DNA of 12,513 nucleotides from an uncultured Comamonadaceae bacterium (lineage in GTDB: Bacteria > Pseudomonadota > Gammaproteobacteria > Burkholderiales > Burkholderiaceae_C): the NCBI GenBank assembly GCA_937893415.1, contig CALBWZ010000105.1:1-12513 (forward strand), given 5' to 3'. The first letter of the stretch is position 1, and each line of letters opens with the position of its first letter. A model generated the notes under the pieces. It was not told where the DNA came from. It did not search any database and saw only the letters and a list, made by a program, of their open reading frames with translations. Both the position numbers and the translations under genes were made by a program. This document shows, one piece after another, positions 1 through 6,661 of the stretch.

Positions 1-1538
1 CCTTGGGCGTTGCGCTGGCCACTTTTTTGGGCAGTATCGCCATGATGCCGTTGCTTGGTACGGAGTTTGTGCCAAAAGCCGACTTCTCAGAAACACGTCT
101 CAACTTCTACACACCCGTGGGCTCTTCGTTGGAAACAACAGAGGCCAAGGTTCTCGAAGTTGAAACCGTGGTGCGCAGCTTTCCTGAAGTCGTCTACACC
201 TTAAGCACCATCAACACAGGCAGCACGCAGGGCAAGATGTACGCCAACATGTATGTGCGGCTGGTTGACCGCGACCAACGCACGCTGGGCGCTAGCGTCA
301 TGTCCGCGAGTTTGCGAGAGCGCTTGCGTGGCATCAGCGGTATCACGGTCACACACGTGGGCATGCTCGACTCCGTGGGTGGTAACAAACAAATTGAGTT
401 GTCAGTCACGGGGCCTGACTTGCGCGAACTCGAGCGCGTCAGCCTGCAAGTCATGGCGCGCATAGAAGGCATACCTGGTTTGGTAGACCTAGACTCCAGC
501 GTCAAACCCAACAAACCTACTGTTGATGTCACGCTTAAGCGTGACGCCGCCAACGACTTGGGTTTGTCGGTTGGTGTTGTAGCGCACAACCTGCGCACCC
601 TCATTGCCGGCCAAACTGTCAGCACGTGGAGCTCACCAGACGGACAAAACCACAACGTCATCGTCAGACTGCCCGCGTCGCAACGCACCAGCATTGACGA
701 CATCAGGCAACTGCCATTTGTAGTGGGTACCAACACCGACGGCACACCACGCGTGGTCAGCTTGGAGCAAGTGGCTAACATTGAAAGCGCCACTGGCACC
801 AACCAAATTAACCGGCGCAACCTCACACGTGAAGTAGCCATTAACGCCAACGCCTATGCCCGCTCAGTAGGCGAGGTGTCTGGCGACATCCGCAAGTCGC
901 TGGACGCCATGCAACTCCCACCCGGCTACCGCTACGAGTTTGGCGGCTCCACCAAAGACATGGCCGAGTCTTTTGGCTACGCCATCTCAGCACTGGTGCT
1001 GGCTGTGCTGTTTATTTATATGATTTTAGCCAGCCAATTTAAAAGCTTCCTACAACCCTTGGCACTGATGAGCGCCCTGCCCTTGACCCTCATTGGTGTG
1101 GTGCTCACCTTGTTGATGTTCCAGTCAAGTATCTCCATGTTCTCAGTGATTGGCATTGTGATGCTCATGGGACTTGTCACCAAAAACGCCATTTTGTTGG
1201 TGGACTTTGCCATTCGCGCCAGAGCAGGAACGCCAGACACGCCCCCCATGGGCAGGACTGAGGCCTTGCTCATGGCGGCTAAAGTACGTTTGCGCCCTAT
1301 TTTGATGACCACATTGGCCATGATTTTTGGCATGATCCCCTTGGCATTCGCCCTGTCTGAGGGCTCTGAACAACGAGCCCCTATGGGCCAGGCTGTGATA
1401 GGTGGTGTCATTACGGCCTCCCTCCTGACCTTGGTTGTGGTGCCGGTCGTGTATTGCTACATGGATGATTTGGGCGAGTGGCTGAAGCGCAAGTTCTCCT
1501 CCACGCCAAGCAACTTGGATGTAGACGTGGCCACTTAG
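1..1538 (+). CDS. RND efflux transporter permease (AcrB/HAE1-like), C-terminal half, cut by window start
   Basis: This is the second half of a proton-driven inner-membrane RND pump that would export drugs or other small molecules through a periplasmic adaptor and an outer-membrane channel. The reading frame is open at the left edge, so the leucine codon at position 3 is internal and not a start. The 511 visible residues hold the end of a membrane helix (about 1-20), a large periplasmic porter/docking region (about 20-320, beginning with GTEFVPKADF), and five membrane segments at about 325-343, 351-371, 376-403, 433-452 and 465-487. The stretch GLVTKNAILLVDFAIRARAG in the third of these is typical of helix 10 and its following loop in AcrB-type pumps. 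RND permeases are normally about 1,000-1,050 residues, so roughly half is present and the C-terminus looks complete. A TolC-family gene lies about 1.2 kb downstream on the same strand and could supply the outer-membrane partner. The substrate cannot be told from sequence. Confidence 0.93.
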   Translation, partial: LGVALATFLGSIAMMPLLGTEFVPKADFSETRLNFYTPVGSSLETTEAKVLEVETVVRSFPEVVYTLSTINTGSTQGKMYANMYVRLVDRDQRTLGASVMSASLRERLRGISGITVTHVGMLDSVGGNKQIELSVTGPDLRELERVSLQVMARIEGIPGLVDLDSSVKPNKPTVDVTLKRDAANDLGLSVGVVAHNLRTLIAGQTVSTWSSPDGQNHNVIVRLPASQRTSIDDIRQLPFVVGTNTDGTPRVVSLEQVANIESATGTNQINRRNLTREVAINANAYARSVGEVSGDIRKSLDAMQLPPGYRYEFGGSTKDMAESFGYAISALVLAVLFIYMILASQFKSFLQPLALMSALPLTLIGVVLTLLMFQSSISMFSVIGIVMLMGLVTKNAILLVDFAIRARAGTPDTPPMGRTEALLMAAKVRLRPILMTTLAMIFGMIPLAFALSEGSEQRAPMGQAVIGGVITASLLTLVVVPVVYCYMDDLGEWLKRKFSSTPSNLDVDVAT

Positions 1539-1592
1539 TAGAATAAGACCAATCCTGCCACCCTTTTACGCATGCCCTACAAAGTATTAAAT

Positions 1593-2288
1593 ATGCCAGT
1601 CATTCTCGACACAGATCAAGCGCGCTTCAACATGATCGAGCAACAAATTCGTCCGTGGGACGTATTGGACACCGACGTACTGGCTGTTTTAAATGCCGTA
1701 TCGCGCGAGGACTTTGTTCCCACAGCCCACAAAGCCTTGGCTTTTAGCGACCTAGAAATCCCACTGTTACAGCCCAGTAAACCAGGCCTGTGCATGCTCG
1801 CACCCCGTGTGGAGGCTCGTTTGCTGCAAGATGTTGAGATCAAGGCCGGCGACAATGTACTAGAAATTGGCACGGGCTCTGGCTACATGGCTGCCTTGTT
1901 GGCCTACCGCGCCAAACGTGTCATCACCGTTGAAATCAACCAATCTATGGCGGCCAACGCACGTGACAACATTGAGCAGGCCAATATTCACAACATTGAA
2001 CTGGTTCAGGCAGACGGCTCACAAATGGACACATGGGCCGCCTTTGGTCCTTTCGACGCGATTGTGCTCAGCGGCTCAGTAGCTGCAGTACCTCAAGAGT
2101 TGTTGCAACATTTAAAACCAGGCGGGCGCTTAGCGGCTATTTGCGGCCATGAACCTGTGATGTGCGCAACTTTTGTCACCCGCGGCGAGGACAATGCACA
2201 AGGCGCTACATTCAGCCAAACCACGCCATGGGATACCGTAGCCCCAAGGTTGCAAGGGTTTAAAGAGCCGTCGACTTTCAAGTTCTAA
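1593..2288 (+). CDS. pcm: PCMT-family (protein-L-isoaspartate O-methyltransferase-like) SAM-dependent methyltransferase, divergent
   Basis: Predicted cytoplasmic class I SAM-dependent methyltransferase of 231 residues. The SAM-binding motif VLEIGTGSGY is at residues 89-98, an acidic strand end (ITVEIN) at 111-116, FDAIVLSGS at 154-162 and LKPGGRLAAI at 174-183, in the order seen in PCMT proteins. Genuine L-isoaspartyl methyltransferases repair aged proteins and carry a conserved GQTISQP-type substrate loop before motif I. Here that place reads LLQPSKPGLCMLAP (58-71), and the usual T-A-A-A after motif II is SGSV, so repair activity is uncertain. An in-frame ATG at 1572 would add seven residues. 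I prefer 1593 because the conserved block QARFNMIEQQIRPWDVLD then starts near residue 9. Neither start has a clear ribosome binding site. The gene lies 54 bases after the RND gene and 47 before the rhodanese gene, probably in one transcription unit. Confidence 0.85.
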   Translation: MPVILDTDQARFNMIEQQIRPWDVLDTDVLAVLNAVSREDFVPTAHKALAFSDLEIPLLQPSKPGLCMLAPRVEARLLQDVEIKAGDNVLEIGTGSGYMAALLAYRAKRVITVEINQSMAANARDNIEQANIHNIELVQADGSQMDTWAAFGPFDAIVLSGSVAAVPQELLQHLKPGGRLAAICGHEPVMCATFVTRGEDNAQGATFSQTTPWDTVAPRLQGFKEPSTFKF

Positions 2289-2335
2289 TTGTAAAAACCA
2301 TACTGTAATGATTACCAACGACTCGCGATGCATTC

Positions 2336-2677
2336 ATGACCCAAATTGAACCCAAGCAACTCCTTGACTGGCTGGCACAACTGCCGCCTGACAGCAAACC
2401 TGTGGTGTTAGATGTACGAGAGCCGCACGAGTTTGAGTTGGCAAGCCCCTCAGTCGATGCGCCATTCGAGCTCATACAAATGCCTATGCGCACCGTGCCG
2501 CAGCTCGTAGACAGCTTGGATAAAGAGCGCCCCATCGCTTGTCTGTGCCACCATGGTTCACGCAGCATGCAGGTCGCTACATTTCTAGCCAACATGGGTC
2601 ACGACAATGTGGTCAATATCAGCGGTGGGATGGATGCATGGGCAGTTCAGCTGGACCCATCACTGTCCAGGTATTAA
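2336..2677 (+). CDS. Single-domain rhodanese-like sulfurtransferase
   Basis: A 113-residue protein made of one rhodanese fold, the size of GlpE/PspE-type enzymes. These proteins accept a sulfane sulfur on a cysteine and pass it to thiols or cyanide. The first conserved box, VVLDVREPHEFE, is at residues 23-34. The active-site loop CHHGSRS is at 71-77, with the catalytic cysteine at C71 and the arginine at R76 that shapes the anion pocket. The closing NISGGMDAW motif is also present. No signal peptide is visible, so it should be cytoplasmic. The ATG at 2336 has no obvious Shine-Dalgarno sequence, which is also true of the gene before it. The sulfur acceptor is unknown, and its place between a methyltransferase and a TolC gene does not reveal it. 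Confidence 0.92.
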   Translation: MTQIEPKQLLDWLAQLPPDSKPVVLDVREPHEFELASPSVDAPFELIQMPMRTVPQLVDSLDKERPIACLCHHGSRSMQVATFLANMGHDNVVNISGGMDAWAVQLDPSLSRY

Positions 2678-2696
2678 CCGCCACACCCAATTACTG

Positions 2697-2717
2697 AAGC
2701 CTAACTTGTTGGCTTTT
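2697..2717 (+). terminator. Possible weak intrinsic terminator between rhodanese and tolC genes
   Basis: A short inverted repeat AAGCC (2697-2701) and GGCTT (2711-2715) encloses nine bases, two of which can extend the stem past a bulged T. The 3' arm runs into a short T tract (2714-2717), and more pyrimidine-rich sequence follows. The five-pair stem is short, so termination would be partial at best. If it works, it would lower transcription from the upstream genes into tolC. Confidence 0.35.
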
Positions 2718-2739
2718 ACCCCTTTTTTGCCCCCTTGTT

Positions 2740-2744
2740 AAGGA
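2740..2744 (+). promoter_or_regulatory. Ribosome binding site fixing the tolC start
   Basis: AAGGA lies eight bases before the ATG at 2753. It selects that start over an in-frame TTG at 2735 and an ATG at 2744, both of which overlap or precede the site. The resulting N-terminus is a clean signal peptide, which agrees with the choice. Confidence 0.75.
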
Positions 2745-2752
2745 TGCCTCAC

Positions 2753-4069
2753 ATGCGCCACGCAGCCACATTGTTTGTGTCAACAACCTCCTCCGTAGCA
2801 GCAGGCCTGCTGATTGCCAGCCTGTCGCTGGGAGTGCAGGCCCAAAACCTGCTCAGCATGGTGGATGCCGCGCGCGCATATGATGCCACCTACTTGGGCG
2901 AAGTCGCCGGTGCAGAAGCCACACGGTCTGCGGCCATGCAAGGCCGAGCAGGCGTGTTGCCTAAATTGGCATTGCAAGCTCAAGCAAGCCGCTTGACGTC
3001 GCACGGAAACACAATCCCAACCAGCTTTGTTTCTACCAGCCAGAACATTGGGTTGGTAGCCACGCAGTCGCTGTACTCTGCCACCAACATTGCCAACTTG
3101 GGCAAAGCCAAACAAGGTGAACTGGGTGCAGACGTTCAGTTGCGCGGCGCTGAGCAATCGTTGCTGGTGCGTGTTGCGCAAGCCTACTTTGATGTGCTGA
3201 CCGCGCAAGACGAGTTTGCCAGTGTGCAAGCCTCTAAGACAGCTACCGCACAGCAACTAGAGGCCGCCAAACGCAACTTTGAAGTGGGCAACACCACCAT
3301 CACGGATACACGCGAAGCGCAAGCACAATTCGACAGCATCACCGCCAACGAAATAGCAAGTGACAACAACCTGCGCGTCAAAGAACTGGTGCTGGCACAA
3401 ATCACTGGCCTGAGCCAGCCCACCCCCAACCGCCTGGCCAACAACGACATGCCAACGCTGCCGCAGGGCGACATGGCTGCTTGGGTCACTATTGCGCTGA
3501 ACAACAGCGTGTCGATTGCTGCTGCAAAAATCACACTCGCCAATGCAGGCTTAGATATAGACATTGCACAAGGTGGGCACAAGCCAACGCTAGACTTGAG
3601 CTTGAGTTACAACCAAAAAAGTGCCTCCATCAAAGCAAATCCATCAACAGCAATCGGCTTGTCTTTCAACATGCCCTTGTTTACGGGCTACGCCGTCACC
3701 AACGGGGTTGATGCCGCAGTAGCCAAAGAAACACAAGCGCGCTACAACTTAGACAACGCCATGCGCAACACCACCAATTTGGTTAAAACGGCCTATCTAG
3801 GCTTGCAGTCTGGTATTGGCCAAACCAAAGCCTTGCAAGCCGCGCTGGCGTCAAGCCAAAGTGCGCTAGAAGCCAACCAATTGGGCTACGAAGTGGGTGT
3901 GCGCATCAACATCGATGTGCTCAACGCGCAAACCAATGTCTTCACAACACAAGCTGCGCTGGCCAAGGCGCGCTTCGCCGTCTTGGTAGGCGGCCTGCAA
4001 GTTCGCCAAGCTGCTGGCACATTGACCATTGACCATGTGGTTGCACTGAACCAGTTGTTGGTGCCATAA
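2753..4069 (+). CDS. tolC: TolC-family outer-membrane efflux channel protein
   Basis: A 438-residue outer-membrane channel subunit. TolC-type proteins form trimers with a beta-barrel in the outer membrane and a long alpha-helical tunnel in the periplasm, and serve as exit ducts for RND pumps or type I secretion. The first 30 residues are a signal peptide with a hydrophobic core (AAGLLIASLSLG) and a probable cut after VQA. The mature part has two related helical repeats. The first includes TTITDTREAQAQF near residues 181-193, and the second includes INIDVLNAQTNVF with D388, matching the paired turn motifs of the family. The protein ends in LNQLLVP and not in the aromatic residue usual for porin barrels, which is not unusual in TolC proteins. 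The start at 2753 is chosen by the AAGGA site and the signal peptide. The RND gene on the same strand is the obvious partner, but the substrate and adaptor are not visible here. Confidence 0.92.
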   Translation: MRHAATLFVSTTSSVAAGLLIASLSLGVQAQNLLSMVDAARAYDATYLGEVAGAEATRSAAMQGRAGVLPKLALQAQASRLTSHGNTIPTSFVSTSQNIGLVATQSLYSATNIANLGKAKQGELGADVQLRGAEQSLLVRVAQAYFDVLTAQDEFASVQASKTATAQQLEAAKRNFEVGNTTITDTREAQAQFDSITANEIASDNNLRVKELVLAQITGLSQPTPNRLANNDMPTLPQGDMAAWVTIALNNSVSIAAAKITLANAGLDIDIAQGGHKPTLDLSLSYNQKSASIKANPSTAIGLSFNMPLFTGYAVTNGVDAAVAKETQARYNLDNAMRNTTNLVKTAYLGLQSGIGQTKALQAALASSQSALEANQLGYEVGVRINIDVLNAQTNVFTTQAALAKARFAVLVGGLQVRQAAGTLTIDHVVALNQLLVP

Positions 4070-4147
4070 ATTTTGTACGAGCCTCGCTACACACACGACG
4101 TACAGCCACAATCACTTGGCCGTATGTGGCCAGTTAACCGATAGCCG

Positions 4148-4174
4148 GTGTTGCAGCAACAACTACTGCAACGC
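4148..4174 (-). other. Stem-loop enclosing the waaA stop codon
   Basis: Bases 4148-4156 and 4166-4174 can form a nine-pair stem with one G-T wobble and a nine-base loop. On the minus strand the waaA stop codon TAG sits at the start of the loop. No T tract follows in either direction, so it is not a classical intrinsic terminator. It might stabilise the 3' end of the waaA message or act in the convergent tolC-waaA junction. A second short stem (TGGCC 4117-4121, GGCCA 4128-4132) lies in the same gap. Confidence 0.35.
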
Positions 4175-5503
4175 AGGTGAATGGGGCAACAAACCCAGCG
4201 TTCTCACCGCAGCACCCCGGTGGTTTTCAATCCAAGCTCTTGCAGCCTTTGAGCGATCTTGTAAAGCTTTCTCGTTGGCCACCAACACGACGGCCATTTT
4301 TACGGCTCCCGCCATGTCCTCCACCCGAACACACGCCTGCGCTTGTATGGCTTGCTCGGTGGCTTGTACAAAATTGAAAGTGTGTGGCCCAGCCACCACC
4401 ACACAGCCACAAGCTGCAGCCTCAATCAGATTTTGACCACCCAAAGGCTCAAAGCTACCGCCCAGCACAGCCACTTGGCTCATGGCGTAATACATGGCCA
4501 TCTCGCCCAGTGTGTCACCCAGCCAAACCGTGCGTATGTCGGCAGCTGGCACATGGCAACATGTCGGGTCTGTATGCATATGTTCAGTGGCTTGCCATTG
4601 GCTGCGCTTGGAGACTTGCCAACCAGCTTGGCGCAACAGGCCATCCACCTCATCGACACGCTGCGGGTGCCTCGGCACCAACATCCACTGCACAGCATCA
4701 CGCTGCGCAGCAGGCAGCTGCGCCACCGCGTGCAGCCACAGAACTTCCTCACCGCTGCGGCTGCTTGCCAACATGACAATGGGCTTATCTGTGCGTTGAG
4801 CTGCGTTCACACCTGACGCAACCTGCACATCATTCAGCTGCATATCGAACTTGATATTGCCCACCACACCCAAGACATTGGCCCCAAGAATAGCCAACCG
4901 CTGTGCGTCATCGTTGGTTTGAGCGACCACACCTGCCAAAGCACCAAACGCCATATGCGACAGCGTGACCAGTCGCTGGGCTTTCTCTAACGACCGCTGC
5001 GACATGCGCGCATTCACCACAAACAAAGGCACTTGCTGCGCGACGCATGACAAACACAACTGCGGCCAAACCTCTGTTTCCATCAACACACCGAAGCGCG
5101 GCTTGTAGTGTTTTAGAAATCCATTCACTGCACTTGCACTGTCCCAAGGCAGCCATGTTTGCTGGTCACCGTCTCGCAACAGGTCTTTACCGGCCTGTAG
5201 CCCTGTGGCTGTACCGTGGGTCAGCAGCAGCTTGACATGTGGGTACGCCACTCGCAGTGCTGCAACGAGTGCGGCACTGGCTCGGGTCTCTCCCAACGAC
5301 ACCGCATGCACCCACATCCAGGGATGGTGGCTGACGCTAGGCCCACTGTAACGCCCCATTCGGGCATTCACATGCCACGCATAGGCAGGCTCCTGCTTGG
5401 CGCGTTTTGCAAGCTTTATGGGCAACACCACTTGCAACGCGCGCATGACCATCTGATAAGACAGCAACACCAGGCGTCTGCGAGCACTTAAAAGGTAGGA
5501 CAT
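4163..5503 (-). CDS. waaA: 3-deoxy-D-manno-octulosonic acid (Kdo) transferase
   Basis: WaaA moves Kdo from CMP-Kdo to the lipid A precursor at the cytoplasmic face of the inner membrane, the first step of LPS core assembly. The 446-residue protein begins with a basic, hydrophobic segment (about 8-30) that fits its membrane anchor. HAVSLGETRAS follows at 66-76, with the likely catalytic base E72. Further family blocks are METEVWPQL (141-149), NARMSQRS (164-171) and VGNIKFD (214-220). Near the C-terminus is GGSFEPLGGQN followed by LIEAAACG, matching the CMP-Kdo binding region. The frame is open upstream to 5626, but that would overlap the preceding gene by 116 bases. The ATG at 5503 gives a normal family N-terminus and lies seven bases after the previous stop. 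The Shine-Dalgarno sequence is weak, so translation may be coupled. It is the last gene of a three-gene operon. Confidence 0.93.
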   Translation of the reverse strand: MSYLLSARRRLVLLSYQMVMRALQVVLPIKLAKRAKQEPAYAWHVNARMGRYSGPSVSHHPWMWVHAVSLGETRASAALVAALRVAYPHVKLLLTHGTATGLQAGKDLLRDGDQQTWLPWDSASAVNGFLKHYKPRFGVLMETEVWPQLCLSCVAQQVPLFVVNARMSQRSLEKAQRLVTLSHMAFGALAGVVAQTNDDAQRLAILGANVLGVVGNIKFDMQLNDVQVASGVNAAQRTDKPIVMLASSRSGEEVLWLHAVAQLPAAQRDAVQWMLVPRHPQRVDEVDGLLRQAGWQVSKRSQWQATEHMHTDPTCCHVPAADIRTVWLGDTLGEMAMYYAMSQVAVLGGSFEPLGGQNLIEAAACGCVVVAGPHTFNFVQATEQAIQAQACVRVEDMAGAVKMAVVLVANEKALQDRSKAARAWIENHRGAAVRTLGLLPHSPALQ

Positions 5504-5510
5504 CTGCAGC

Positions 5511-6644
5511 TTAAGCCGTTTGGTCGAACAACTGTTGGTAAACAGTTGCAATGCCAACGGCTTCATGGCTGAGTGCGAACGCTTGCGTGACATGCTGTCG
5601 CGCCGCCAAGCCCATGTCGTGCGCATGAGCCACGCCTTGGCTCAGCACTTGCTGCACGGCAAGCGAGACTGCGGGCGCGTCCTCTACAGGCACTATGTAG
5701 CCGTTAACGCCGTTTTGTACCAACATGCTGAAAGCGCCTGTATCAGAACACACCAAGGCACACCCACAAGCAGCCGCTTCAAACGGCGTTAGACCAAACG
5801 GCTCGTAACGCGGGCATGCCACACACACGGTGCAGCGCTGGTACCACACATGCACCGCACCAGCGGGCACTTCACCTAGAAAGACAACACGCCCACTCAA
5901 GCCCGCCGCATCAATGCGCTGTTGCAACTCGGCTTGATAGGCTTGGTGCTGTGGCTGCGCCAGGCCAGCAATCACAGCGGTTGCGCCGGGCAGGTTAGGC
6001 AGCGCCGCAATCATGGCATCGACAAAAATGTCGCTGCCTTTGTCGGGACGCACGCGGCCAAATACGCCAATGCCATAGTCACCGCCTAAGCCACTTTCTG
6101 CCCAAGCATCGACTTTGTCGGCAGGCACTGAAAAACGTGATAAATCAATGCCATGTGGCACCACCGCAGTGGTATTGGGCACAAAGGACGCGGCCAATGG
6201 CGTGGTGCTGATCACCGCATCCATCTTGGCAATCAGCCACCTGGGGAAACGGCCATGCAAGTGCTGCGCCGCCGACGTGAACACCAACTTAATGGGCAAA
6301 CGCAGCACATCACGCGCCCACAGGCCAGCCATCATCTCGTGATCACGCCGTACATGCCAAATACGAAATGCCCGTCCCTCAGGCGCACGCTTGGACAAGC
6401 GAATTGCTTGTCTCAAGCTCATGCCTTGGACACCGTTGGACAAGGGAGTGCCGCAATAAGCCAAACGCCATTGCGCCAACTGAACAGGCACCAGCGCATT
6501 AACTGTGGCCGACACCCCTGTGTAGCGTTTTTTAAGATTGAAGACAACAACCTCAGGGTCAGCGTGCTGACTAGCCGTTGTGTCGGTGCCAGCGGTTGTC
6601 GGCGCCATGTTTGTGTCGGTATGTTTATACGTATGTGCAGTCAT
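5511..6644 (-). CDS. GT4-family glycosyltransferase, LpcC-like LPS core (mannosyl)transferase
   Basis: A 377-residue retaining glycosyltransferase with the GT-B fold. Residues 31-50 form the first Rossmann strand and loop (VVVFNLKKRYTGVSATVNAL). IWHVRRDHEMMAGLWARDVL is at 95-114, VPHGIDLSRF at 162-171 and GRVRPDKGSD at 196-205. The nucleotide-sugar site YEPFGLTPFEA (280-290) shows the family E-x7-E pattern with E281 and E289. From memory, the middle section resembles LpcC, the mannosyltransferase that adds mannose to Kdo in rhizobial LPS, but I could not align it. The phosphomannomutase gene just upstream and waaA just downstream fit a core sugar transferase using GDP-mannose. The first 30 residues are rich in threonine and alanine and look disordered. 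The start at 6644 is kept because AGGA lies seven bases upstream. The internal ATG at 6608 is the alternative. Confidence 0.85.
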   Translation of the reverse strand: MTAHTYKHTDTNMAPTTAGTDTTASQHADPEVVVFNLKKRYTGVSATVNALVPVQLAQWRLAYCGTPLSNGVQGMSLRQAIRLSKRAPEGRAFRIWHVRRDHEMMAGLWARDVLRLPIKLVFTSAAQHLHGRFPRWLIAKMDAVISTTPLAASFVPNTTAVVPHGIDLSRFSVPADKVDAWAESGLGGDYGIGVFGRVRPDKGSDIFVDAMIAALPNLPGATAVIAGLAQPQHQAYQAELQQRIDAAGLSGRVVFLGEVPAGAVHVWYQRCTVCVACPRYEPFGLTPFEAAACGCALVCSDTGAFSMLVQNGVNGYIVPVEDAPAVSLAVQQVLSQGVAHAHDMGLAARQHVTQAFALSHEAVGIATVYQQLFDQTA

Positions 6645-6651
6645 GAGAACA

Positions 6652-6655
6652 TCCT
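6652..6655 (-). promoter_or_regulatory. Ribosome binding site of the GT4 glycosyltransferase
   Basis: On the minus strand AGGA lies seven bases before the ATG at 6644. It supports the longer N-terminus with its threonine-rich tail over a start at 6608. The site falls in the 17-base gap after the phosphomannomutase stop codon. Confidence 0.65.
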
Positions 6656-6661
6656 ATTACC

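Noticed and set aside
194..850. 218-residue minus-strand open frame inside the RND gene
   Set aside because: It lies opposite a clearly conserved coding sequence, and its Ser/Thr/Arg-rich translation has no family resemblance. It is a frame shadow.
5504..5626. N-terminal extension of WaaA to an ATG at 5626
   Set aside because: It would overlap the glycosyltransferase gene by 116 bases and adds residues unlike any WaaA N-terminus. ATG 5503 gives a normal anchor segment.
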